Source: Hetaerina americana (lineage: Eukaryota; Arthropoda; Insecta; Odonata; Calopterygidae). Taken from it: a stretch of 64,000 bases of DNA. The notes below the pieces were generated by a model that was not told where the DNA came from, did not search any database, and worked only from the letters and a program-made list of their open reading frames with translations. The first letter of the stretch is position 1, and each line of letters begins with the position of its first letter. The translations under genes and the position numbers were made by a program. Where the stretch lies: contig JAKTNV010000027.1 of NCBI GenBank assembly GCA_022747635.1, positions 1,489,501 to 1,553,500 of the forward strand, read 5' to 3'. Of this stretch, positions 10,423-18,614 are shown piece by piece.

Positions 10423-11046
10423 TTAAAGACTTAAGAGACCCATTAGTTGACCTACACGCTGACATTTTCTTGAATCTGAAAAAACACTGCAGTGCTCGAA
10501 TATCCTACCCGCTACACACCTGGCGGAGTAAGACGTGTAGTGAACACCAGAACGGTCCAGGGGGTTCCTGCACGATTGGATCGCCAGCTGAAGGTAGGCG
10601 ATGGACGCCCCAATATGCCTGCAGGAAAAGCGCAACCTCTTGATTATTGCCTTCCACTCGGCTCCAAACCACAGGTCCACGGTCGATCCTCGGGACGAGA
10701 ATGCAGATCGAGAGAGTCACATCAACCCCCTCGACGCCACCCACCCTTCGCTTCACTTCCGAGTTCAATTCCCTGAAGGAATCCAGAATCTCTTCAGATT
10801 CACGGTCGACTGCATCGCTGAGGTCAACATGAGCCACGACCCGTAACCTGGAACACTTGGTGCCCGCAGCCGCCGCTCCAACCGCCTTCGTCACCAACGC
10901 CACCACTGGGAATGCACCATGCCGTCACGTGCTGGCTCAAAGTCACCCTCAAAGTCTGCCCTCTCCCACAATGAGACCATTACACGTCTGACGTTACTGC
11001 TGCCTATCACCAGAATCCCCTCCTTCCCAACCTGGGGGTTCCATCT
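10423..11046 (-). pseudogene. SGNH-esterase-like remnant, probably a CR1-clade ORF1
   Basis: Three overlapping minus-strand frames together read like one SGNH-hydrolase domain. The first has GILVIGSSNVRRVMVSLW (about 11016-10963), with GSSN in the place of the block I nucleophile motif. After a frameshift near 10920 comes SRLRVVAHVDLSDAVDRE, in the position of the usual HVGxND block, followed by a helix-rich stretch ending NSEVKRRVGG and then VTLSICILVPRIDRGPVVWS. A second frameshift near 10640 leads to CRNPLDRSGVHYTSYS, resembling the final D..H block. Esterase domains of this type are known from ORF1 of CR1-clade retrotransposons, and the CR1-like copies in this window suggest that source. 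The frameshifts and the altered block III make it inactive. An alternative is a decayed host SGNH gene. Confidence 0.6.
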
Positions 11047-11047
11047 G

Positions 11048-11103
11048 GGTGGTGTGCTCATAGGGGCGGAGTTATGAACCTCCGCCCCTGTGAGTACACC
11101 ACC
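11048..11103. other. 24-bp stem hairpin 1
   Basis: The arms are 11048-11071 and 11080-11103 with an 8-base loop. Of 24 positions, 22 are Watson-Crick pairs and the other two are G-T, so an RNA of this region would pair fully with two wobbles. The stem core is GGGGCGGAG/CTCCGCCCC. On the minus strand it lies just upstream of the esterase remnant. Confidence 0.8.
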
Positions 11104-11119
11104 GCACTGCGCTGCGCAC

Positions 11120-11149
11120 TTGCGCTGACGGTTGTGACCGTCAGCGCAA
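11120..11149. other. 13-bp perfect hairpin 2
   Basis: The arm TTGCGCTGACGGT (11120-11132) and its perfect complement ACCGTCAGCGCAA (11137-11149) flank a 4-base loop, TGTG. It lies 16 bases from hairpin 1. No T-run follows on either strand to suggest a simple terminator. Confidence 0.85.
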
Positions 11150-11975
11150 AAGTTGACCTACTGAGAAAAGAGTGAAAACGCATTGGCGATATCAGTGGTC
11201 CGCGAGCGACCGTATGTATACTACTACGTTACAAACTTCCGCTTCCAACTCCGTGCTCAGGGTCAAGACTTAGGGCAATGTCCAATGAGCACCAAGGCGG
11301 GGATTTATGGACAAGGTCAAGGTTTAGCCGCACTTGCGGGGATTAATGACCTCTTTTCGGGGCTGCACGCAGATTTGGTGATGACGCAATCTCCATTTCC
11401 GAGCGCCGTATCCGAAATTTGCATGCGAGTCAATCCGGCTCCCAGGGCCGGTCCCCGCCCCGGCCCCAACCCCTGTCCCCGTTCCGGCACCCGCGCCGAC
11501 GGACGTGGCCCGTCGCACGAGCACGGACCAACCCCGTGCGCGCGCGATGTCACTTTTATATTTACAGCCCCGATAATCGATTCTTCCACCATGTGACTCA
11601 ACTCGCGAAAAAAGTCGTCCGATCGCCTATATCTTCTGCCCAAATATAGAAAGGTCAAAATTAAAAATAGAACGATTGTGCCCTAAATTGGCGCTTGCTA
11701 ATGAGCGCTCAACTCGATGACCAACGCGGGATAACCCTGTCATTTTCCCTTTTGCCCTTTTCGGTGTGTATGATTGAGATGGTGATGGGATTTGAATTTA
11801 TGAGCAATAGCTTCTCTGAATCGGCATTCAGGTGTGAGAGCCAACGAATGGAGAGGCGAAGTATCAAACTCAAACAAAGTCTTGTAAAGGTCGAATACTC
11901 CAATAAAACTGAGTCGCTGTTATTATAACTTCTCACCTCTGGCATAAACACCCATGATCTGGCTTCTAGAGTATT
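11150..11975. other. Unannotated DNA with GC-rich tract
   Basis: A C-rich low-complexity tract at 11440-11510 shows irregular six-base units of the GGNCCC type. The open frames over it are compositional. No other feature was seen. Confidence 0.45.
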
Positions 11976-11977
11976 TA

Positions 11978-12595
11978 TCATAAATATACATGGTTTTTAT
12001 AAAAAAGTATATGGAATAGTTTCGTAAAAAATATATTTATTAGAGATACTTGTACAATGCCGCAAAATTCTTCAAAGTGCATCCCTCGAGCGTCGACATA
12101 GAAGTATGTACTTGTGCTATTGTCAGCCGATTTTCCACGACTCGAAGGCTCCCTGGTAGGAGGAAGGTGTTTAAGGGTACGCGTGCAAACTTCTTTGACG
12201 GCCCGTAGGGTCGCATTGGGGTGGTGCCCTTTGAGGGAGGGAGCATTTCACTATTATAGAGAATAGGTAATAGTCTGCTGGTGTCAAGTCGGGCCTGTAA
12301 GGGGGTTGGGGAATCGTCGTGATGCTGTTGTTGAGAAGGTCTTCGCAAGCAGACACTCTCGACTCTCCTCTTTTGATCGTCCGTCCAAAGACCTTCGGGA
12401 GAAGTAGTTTGGCGAACATCTTCCACATCACCAAATTTTCAGTGATAATGGTGTGTGCACTGTCATCTTATCAATGCCAATATATACGATCCGCGATCAT
12501 ACGATCACACTTGATCAACGGTCTGAATTCAGCACTTCACACACATATCAGGAAACAATTGTTACCGATACTTTTTATACAAACCCTCTACCTGT
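11978..12595 (-). mobile_element. Mariner M5 remnant
   Basis: The ends resemble each other as inverted repeats: ACATGGTTTTTATAAAAAAG near 11987 and TACTTTTTATACAAACC near 12567. The minus strand encodes mariner transposase pieces such as RPDLTPADYYLFS, corresponding to the PDLAPxDYxLF motif that contains the third catalytic Asp, and the preceding HHDDSP-like stretch. Frames are broken and the 5' half is largely absent. The family recurs at 6683 and 61635. Confidence 0.75.
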
Positions 12596-12884
12596 AAATG
12601 AATGTTTTTCGTATTGGACACCTATCTACTTTTATAGATGTATTTCAGTCATATACTCTCGAGTTAATTAAGTTAAACATTGTTTTAGTTCTATTAATTA
12701 TCTGAATTTCAACAGCTATGTAATTAGCAGTATCCGGAGACCAATAAAATTAACTTTCCCATTTAATCCCATCATACGCTTCATTCCTCTCTTAAAATTT
12801 GAATGATCTCTAAATCTGATAATTGGACTAATTGTGACATCCGACATTCGTGACAAAAAAACATAATTTCTCGACATCGACATA

Positions 12885-13110
12885 AAAAACCCCCAATCCA
12901 CCAAAGGGGTGTGTGGCAGGGGGTGCAATCATCTGGTGGGAAGAGTGAGTGATAAGGGAGGATATCGGAGGGTACAAATTTTTATACATGCTGAAGGAAA
13001 ACTTAATTCAATCCAAGTGTTGATTTCCTTAGTAAATCAGTCATTTGTAATGCAAAAAATGGAATAAAATGAACAAATATTATTTCTATAGCAGACATCC
13101 ACAATAACAA
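12885..13110 (-). mobile_element. CR1-like family C, 3' end
   Basis: Its plus-strand form begins CCCCCAATCCACCAAAGGGG and continues GTGTGGCAGGGGGTGCAAT, the terminal motif shared by all three CR1-like families. The following UTR (ATTTTTATACATGCTGAAGG) is specific to family C and recurs at 38495 and, inverted, at 51780. No coding is recognisable. Confidence 0.6.
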
Positions 13111-13752
13111 GACAGGTCATGTAGAACTGAGAAGTAGGAAGGGGAAATTCCACTACTACATGGAAATGCAACTCATGGTCTCCGCCCTAAAAGTCACAGG
13201 CAGGGAATGAGTCACACCGCTGTAGTCCGCAACTGACGGCGTCCCCCGCTACAGAGAGAGAGAGAGAGAGAGACGAAGGATGAAAGGTAGACTGACATCA
13301 AACAAAGCAAGGCAAGCAATACTGTAACCAGAACTGCATTCATTAAATGGAAGTTGTATGCGGTCATGCGTGAAGGGATTTGACAACAAAACACACGAGA
13401 TTTCCCAGTGTACTCTCCAATATCCCCTAACGTTTCCTCCCAATTTGCGTCGCCGATCCAGCACTCTCCCAACTCGAGCACAGCGTTTAATGGTCACTCA
13501 CCCTTGCAATACCTTCCATCCTCTCCTCCCTTCATCACATCACAACGGAGATCCCACTTCCCCTACCAAACCTAGCGTTTCCTCATGTGTTTCCCTTTCC
13601 TGTCCGCTTAATTTCCTCTTCTTACTTTCCTATTCTCTTCCAAGTCTGCGTCTCAAAGGCAACGTGTTTTCTCGAGATCCCTGGCATCACCTCCGTAATT
13701 TTCACAAAATGCTTCTTTCGCTTGTGAAACTCTTTCTTTGATGTCCTAACTA
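13111..13752. other. Unannotated DNA with a (GA)n run
   Basis: A GA dinucleotide run lies at 13253-13273. The rest is non-repetitive, pyrimidine-rich at 13500-13650, and has no recognised coding. Confidence 0.4.
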
Positions 13753-14170
13753 TGAGGGGCAGTCAAATGAAAACCGGAAAATACGTGCACACTCGTCAGG
13801 GGCATGCAGTGTTCACCATACACAGGAGACATGCGAGGGTAAAGTAGTTTTTGAATGGATGGCAGGGTGTCATGTGAATGAGGAAATAGAGGGAATACAT
13901 GTAAAATGACTGGTTGCCTACCACCCCCTGCCACACGTCCTTGCGACGGCCTGCGGGAGCTACATAATACGTAGATGTAGATGACTTCCGCGTACTCCAG
14001 CACCCACAGCCACCAGAAAGCGAGCCACACCTCTCTGCCCTTACTTGATTGCATCTCCATTTCTACAGCAACACACTCGACACCGTGTCGATGCGTAGCA
14101 ACAGTGCTGCCACCTTTCGCGCGGACTGTGCGTTATGGCATGTGTTCCGTTTTCAATTGACTGCTCAACA
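13753..14170. mobile_element. Mariner-type MITE, M6, with CR1-like tail inside
   Basis: The left end TGAGGGGCAGTCAAATGAAA pairs with the right end, whose complement starts TGTTGAGCAGTCAATTGAAA. TA flanks both sides (13751-13752 and 14171-14172). Inside, at about 13907-13987, is a family B terminal motif and its TAGATGTAGATG tail on the plus strand. There is no transposase coding. Confidence 0.7.
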
Positions 14171-14339
14171 TACGAGCACTTTACAATACACTTTTCCTAA
14201 AATATTTTCCAAGTGTTCTTCCCACTGTAATTTATTTTTTTTCAATTTTAAAGTTTATCTTATCTTTTATATTGTTTCATAGTCTCATTGTCTTTTTTTT
14301 CATTTGAATTGATTTTCTCATAACTGATATCTATTGCGT

Positions 14340-14470
14340 AGATACCGCAATAACTGCGTTACTTGGCTGAAGGGCGATCTAAAGGTTGATCATCCGCATA
14401 TCTGGCTTAAATAGCTCCCCGCCTACTTTCATGCTTCTGCATTCTCATTACATTATTATTCCTTTCCTTC
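14340..14470 (-). mobile_element. RTE-like fragment with reverse transcriptase box
   Basis: The minus strand reads MKVGGELFKP and, after a one-base shift, RYADDQPLDRPSAK. This aligns with MKVGGEFIK and ADDQALVCQSAKG of the copy at 7897-8672. It retains the YADD active-site box but is only a fragment. Confidence 0.5.
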
Positions 14471-14940
14471 AGTGATCATTTGCTGCCATGGTACTTCATA
14501 CGCCTTCCCGAACTATCTCGCAACTGTATTTCACCTTAGCACTCAATTTCCCAATTGTAATTTTCATTGATGTACGTATTATATAGACCTTGTGCCTGGA
14601 ACACTTCCCCTTCTTGGTCTTCTTCTTCTTATTGAATGTCAACGCCATACTCTTCCTTATTGCTCACCTCCTTACCAGCGGACAAGTGTAATTCTTCATT
14701 TTCCAAATGGTCCTGCAAGATCAAAGATAAACATCACTTTTTAGGTGCATAACAATGCAAAATATCCAGCGAGGTCCCGCCGTCTTCCACCATCTTGAAT
14801 TTTGGATACGTGCAAAGCTGTGCAGTTTATTTTAAATTTTAAAATAATATTCCCACTGAAAATTAATTTCATTGAAATTAATTTTCTATCTTCAAATAAC
14901 TCTCTACGCATGAGTCAAACCTTTCAACATCAACAGATAT
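14471..14940. other. Unannotated DNA
   Basis: No feature was recognised. It may contain further decayed sequence of the adjacent RTE-like fragment. Confidence 0.35.
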
Positions 14941-15034
14941 ACATGGGTGGTTTGAAAAGTTTCCGACCAAACAAAGATACAAGATATTTTTCTGAAATTT
15001 TCGATGCCGGAAACTTCTCAGACCACCCTCGTGT
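14941..15034. mobile_element. Very short mariner-type inverted-repeat element
   Basis: The left end GGGTGGTTTGAAAAGTTTCC is mirrored at 15008-15033 by CCGGAAACTTCTCAGACCAC on the same strand. About 40 bases lie between. End sequences of the type GGTGGTTTGAAAAGTTTCCG are familiar from mariner ITRs. Flanking TA is not clear on the right. Confidence 0.55.
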
Positions 15035-15129
15035 GTGGTGTTTTGGTATCTAAGTAATCATTACAAAAAATACCCAGGATGTCAGGATTAAATATATGCT
15101 TCAAATTAATTCGCCATGTAAAAAAGCCA

Positions 15130-15350
15130 TTTACAGGCATATCACTAGACATTTATAGGCATATCACCAGAATACGTCTCCATGCTTCAGCTTCTCAAAA
15201 TACTCTGGGTAAATTTAACGACCTCAAACCTGCGCGTGCGTGTTGAGGGGAATGTTTCTTCCACATGCCTGCAGGAGTGCTTATGAAGTTAATTTTGTCT
15301 GTGGTCTAGAAGCATGTGTGCCTTAGTTGTCAGCCTTCCCTCGTGCATAG
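15130..15350 (-). mobile_element. Mariner M4, 5' end remnant
   Basis: The right end, complement of GTCAGCCTTCCCTCGTGC, is the M4 terminal repeat. Inside it are AATACGTCTCCATGCTTC and CACATGCCTGCAGGAGTGC, shared with the copies at 43258, 50612 and 63117. Only the 5' untranslated part is present. Confidence 0.65.
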
Positions 15351-16189
15351 GTATACCTAAACTCAATTACGTGTACCAAAAGCTTTCGTATTCCGCTCTC
15401 TCGACCGACGTTGACCGAATCCCCTCTGGTTTGACCGACAATTTTCCTGTCGTATCTTGAACTCTTCGCGCTGATCTTCATTTCATAACTATACAGCGTA
15501 TTTCATCCATATAGCGCACCCATTTTGCTTTTCCTGTACACTTTTCCTCCCTATTCCCCTGTAGCCAAATTAATGTCGCCGTTCAATCGATGCAAAACAT
15601 TTGAACGAGACTGAAATTGTCTTTTGTTCACCATGTATAAGTCGAACAGACCAAAAACTCGCTCGGATTCGCGCCTAATAAATCATGTAAAACCTAGCGG
15701 ATTCCATTCATTGCTAGGAAGGGTGGATGCAATGTAATTCACAGTTCTTTCGAGGCCCATGGTCTTTTCGCGTGTGAGGTGTGGTCCGGGGCCAGCTAAT
15801 GGCTACAGGAAATCGCCGACACCCCTGCTACGAGGCACAAATCCTCGATTGTGCGACGAGGGAAGTCGTCGGATTCGGGGCGTGCTCTCCCGGACTGGAA
15901 ATTGTCTAAATTCTCAGAACTGGAAATAACAAACTTAAAAAAAAATGTTGACCTTCAAACAATTTAGCCTTCATTAATACCGTCACGCCATGTCTATGCT
16001 TTAATCAAAGAGATATATGAAAATTGTTGCTTCTTATTAAGTATATTACTTCCAATTTACCAATCTTCATTCTGCCCTTCAGTTCTATTCTTGTTCGGCT
16101 TTGGCTTTCTCTCCAATGCCACTCCCCTTGGTACTAACAATATTTGGACAAAATCACCATCATAGCCTTCATATCAACGCTACGCAATC
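15351..16189. other. Unannotated DNA
   Basis: No gene or shared repeat recognised. There is a GC-richer patch at 15740-15900. Confidence 0.4.
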
Positions 16190-16384
16190 TGATATATTCA
16201 TTCATATGGATACAGGTATAAGGAAAAGGGATTGGAACGCACATAAAAGACAAGCACATGAATGGTGGGAAAGGTGGAATCGAACAGATCACAAACGTGA
16301 AATAATTTCCTTTACCGGGACTCGAACCATTGAGCTTCGACTTACCAGTCCGATTCTTTTGACCAATTGATTCATCGAGGAAAC
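16190..16384 (-). mobile_element. tRNA-derived SINE S2, 3'-truncated copy
   Basis: Read on the minus strand it begins GTTTCCTCGATGAATCAATT, has a B box GGTTCGAGTCC at 16328-16318 and continues through the family body (CCTTTTCCTTATACCTGTAT). The terminal CGGGTTTTCGTGTTTGAATG part is missing, so this copy lacks its 3' end. Confidence 0.75.
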
Positions 16385-16492
16385 ATAAACCACGGGGGAA
16401 GGGGGTTATGCTACCACCTGCCTGGATTCTTTGGCCAAGAGATGGCGTTAGGGAGCCGTCTCACCCACCAAAGGAGAAATACACAACACACA

Positions 16493-16577
16493 CAAGAGGA
16501 AAGGACGGTAGGAAAGCAATCATACGACGTCATAAAGGATAGGAACAGTGCGTTTCGTGCCACGGAGAGCCGGAAGA
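16493..16577 (-). repeat. Dispersed repeat X, copy 2 (inverted)
   Basis: The minus strand matches 9662-9739 across CGCACTGTTCCTATCC and CGTATGATTGCTTTC. It lies between two S2 SINE copies. Confidence 0.6.
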
Positions 16578-16673
16578 AGGGAACAAGCCACATTCGCCTA
16601 AAACACATTCAAACACGAAAATCCGCCACATGGCAAACTAATATTCATTCACAATAAATCGAAATAAGGAATA

Positions 16674-16686
16674 AATATGAATATAA
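16674..16686. repeat. Target site duplication, left (Jockey)
   Basis: AATATGAATATAA is repeated exactly at 21481-21493. It marks the 5' insertion boundary. Confidence 0.8.
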
Positions 16687-16703
16687 TATAGAGAGAGCCC
16701 GCT

Positions 16704-18614
16704 ATGCCTCGTGCAGTTAAGGCCGACTCAGCGCTCGCGTTGCCTCAGGAGAGGACGAAGGGGCATCGCCGTACAGCATCAACTGGCGACAGGACGTCGT
16801 CGTCTGGAATTGTGTCTCCTGAGGACCTTCGTCGTGTGTTCGGGAGAGGGGAGTCGGCGCCAGCGTCGGCTTCCCCGATCCCGTGGACGGCGAAACCAAA
16901 GGAGACCGCTGGCAACGTACCTGCCACAAAAACAGATCCAGCACCAACGGTGACACAGGATAGCTCCAGCGGCCCTTTTCAGGACCAAACTGGAGTTGAC
17001 GACCAGCAAGGTCGCAAGACCGCCAAGAGGAAGAAGGAAGCGAGAAAAACGGTGCTGCCGGTTTCCTCGCAACCAACTTCGTCTTCGGCGCTCCCAGGTG
17101 ATGAGGAGGGAGCTGCCCGAGCCCTGGACTCGGGCGACGAGTCGGGCGACGGTTTTACCGTCGTCGGCTCAAAGAAAAAGAAGAAGAAGACGTCAACCCC
17201 TACGGACGACGCCATCCCGAGGCCTGCTGCCACCGAAGGAGCACCAACGGTGACAAAAAGGAAGACGCCTCCCATTGTGCTGTATGGCGTCACGGACGTC
17301 CAGGGGCTCATCGAGCGACTGGAAAAGGAACTCGGGGACGAGTTTGGATTGGAGGTCAGGCGATCTTCCATCCGACTCGTCACCGAGACCATTGAGGGTC
17401 ACCGAAAGGCGACTGCGGTACTGGATTCCTTGAGTATCCAATACCACACTCAGCCCATCGAGAGAATTCCCGGGGTGAAGCTTTTCATCAAGGGCGTATC
17501 TCGGTGGGTCAGCGATGACAAGGTGACTGCGGCCCTTCAGTCACTTGGCTACGTCGTCAGAAGCCTTCGTCGCCTGACGGTCATGGAGGCTGGGAAACCG
17601 GTCCCCATTGATCGCCTCGTGGCGAATGTCGTGAGGACGCCGAGAGCAGTGCAGCCAAGGGACATCCGAAAGCTGCACTACTGCTTCGTCACGGTGGAAC
17701 AGTGCCGTGGGGGAGGTGGCCCGTTGCAGTGCAATAACTGCATGCGCTTCGGGCACATTTCCCTTGCATGTCGCTGCGCCACCAGGTGCCTTCGGTGTGC
17801 TGGAGCCCATCGAGTGGAGGAGTGCTCCAGGGGGAGGACTGACGCAGCCATCTGCGCAAACTGCGGAGGTGACCACGCTGCTGTTGCTCGACGCTGTCCT
17901 GTGGTGATGGAGGCCTTCCGCCGCCACAAGGAAAACGGCGACGCGAAAAGAAAGGTTGCTCCGGCTGCTGGGAAGCCGGCGAAGAAACCTGTGCCGGCAA
18001 GGGCTGCAGCGAAGAAAGTGGAGGGGGGAAAATCCTTCGCCACGATCTTAAAAGGCCCTTCTCAGGACCAAATGGAGATAGACACGGCGACAAACGCCCG
18101 GTACCAGATCTCTTCCCCTCCCCCGAGCACAGAGAGGACCGAGGACTTGTCAACCTCGGCCCCGAAAGTCAAAGGGGAAGTCCTTCCGGGGACAATGGAG
18201 AAGGAGAGTACGGCAGAGGACCGGGGAACGTCGACGCCAGCAGGCGCCGCCAAGCCTGTGCCCTCTAAGTCTTCCAAAAAGAAGAAGAAGAACTCCCTTC
18301 TAGCTCCTGCGGAGAAGAAGGAGGAAGCTGCAGCGGAAAAGCCAGCCAAAACACCGCCGACCGACGCACCCCCGGACCAGGCAAGGACGGCCCTTGTCAG
18401 GACCAACGCTCCCCGTGACCCAGAGATTGCTTCCGCGGCTGTCGCTCCCGTCGCCTCCATTGCTCTGCAGGAGGACCAGGAGCTTTGGGTGACAGTTGCG
18501 ACGATCTCCAAGACTCTGAGGCGGTACATCAGCAGCAAGCAAGGGCTCCTGCTCCTCTCACTCCTGGAGGAACTGGCGAGCGCAGGATCGGTTTCTTCAC
18601 CCAGTCATGGGTAG
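16704..18614 (+). CDS. Jockey-type ORF1 gag-like nucleic-acid-binding protein
   Basis: This 636-residue protein probably packages the element RNA into a ribonucleoprotein particle. The first 190 residues are low-complexity and charged, with a lysine run near 155-165 that could act in nuclear entry. Residues about 195-335 resemble the domain that precedes zinc knuckles in Jockey-type gags (VKLFIKGVSRWVSDDKVTAA within it). Three knuckles follow: CNNCMRFGHISLAC at 343-356, CLRCAGAHRVEEC at 362-374 and CANCGGDHAAVARRC at 384-398. The spacings are C-x2-C-x4-H-x4-C in the first, with shortened or lengthened spacing in the others. The C-terminal third is again low-complexity and lysine/alanine-rich. 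The start at 16704 is the first ATG of the element. The frame ends 8 nt inside ORF2. The long minus-strand frames here are compositional shadows. Confidence 0.92.
   Translation: MPRAVKADSALALPQERTKGHRRTASTGDRTSSSGIVSPEDLRRVFGRGESAPASASPIPWTAKPKETAGNVPATKTDPAPTVTQDSSSGPFQDQTGVDDQQGRKTAKRKKEARKTVLPVSSQPTSSSALPGDEEGAARALDSGDESGDGFTVVGSKKKKKKTSTPTDDAIPRPAATEGAPTVTKRKTPPIVLYGVTDVQGLIERLEKELGDEFGLEVRRSSIRLVTETIEGHRKATAVLDSLSIQYHTQPIERIPGVKLFIKGVSRWVSDDKVTAALQSLGYVVRSLRRLTVMEAGKPVPIDRLVANVVRTPRAVQPRDIRKLHYCFVTVEQCRGGGGPLQCNNCMRFGHISLACRCATRCLRCAGAHRVEECSRGRTDAAICANCGGDHAAVARRCPVVMEAFRRHKENGDAKRKVAPAAGKPAKKPVPARAAAKKVEGGKSFATILKGPSQDQMEIDTATNARYQISSPPPSTERTEDLSTSAPKVKGEVLPGTMEKESTAEDRGTSTPAGAAKPVPSKSSKKKKKNSLLAPAEKKEEAAAEKPAKTPPTDAPPDQARTALVRTNAPRDPEIASAAVAPVASIALQEDQELWVTVATISKTLRRYISSKQGLLLLSLLEELASAGSVSSPSHG

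Noticed and set aside
11183..11658. Frames of 113-137 codons over the GGNCCC tract
   Set aside because: Open frames occur on both strands in the same place and are dominated by Gly/Pro/Ala/Arg from the low-complexity tract.
16717..18538. Several long minus-strand frames (80-158 codons) opposite the Jockey ORF1
   Set aside because: They are GC-driven shadows of a real coding frame, with low-complexity residues and no motif.
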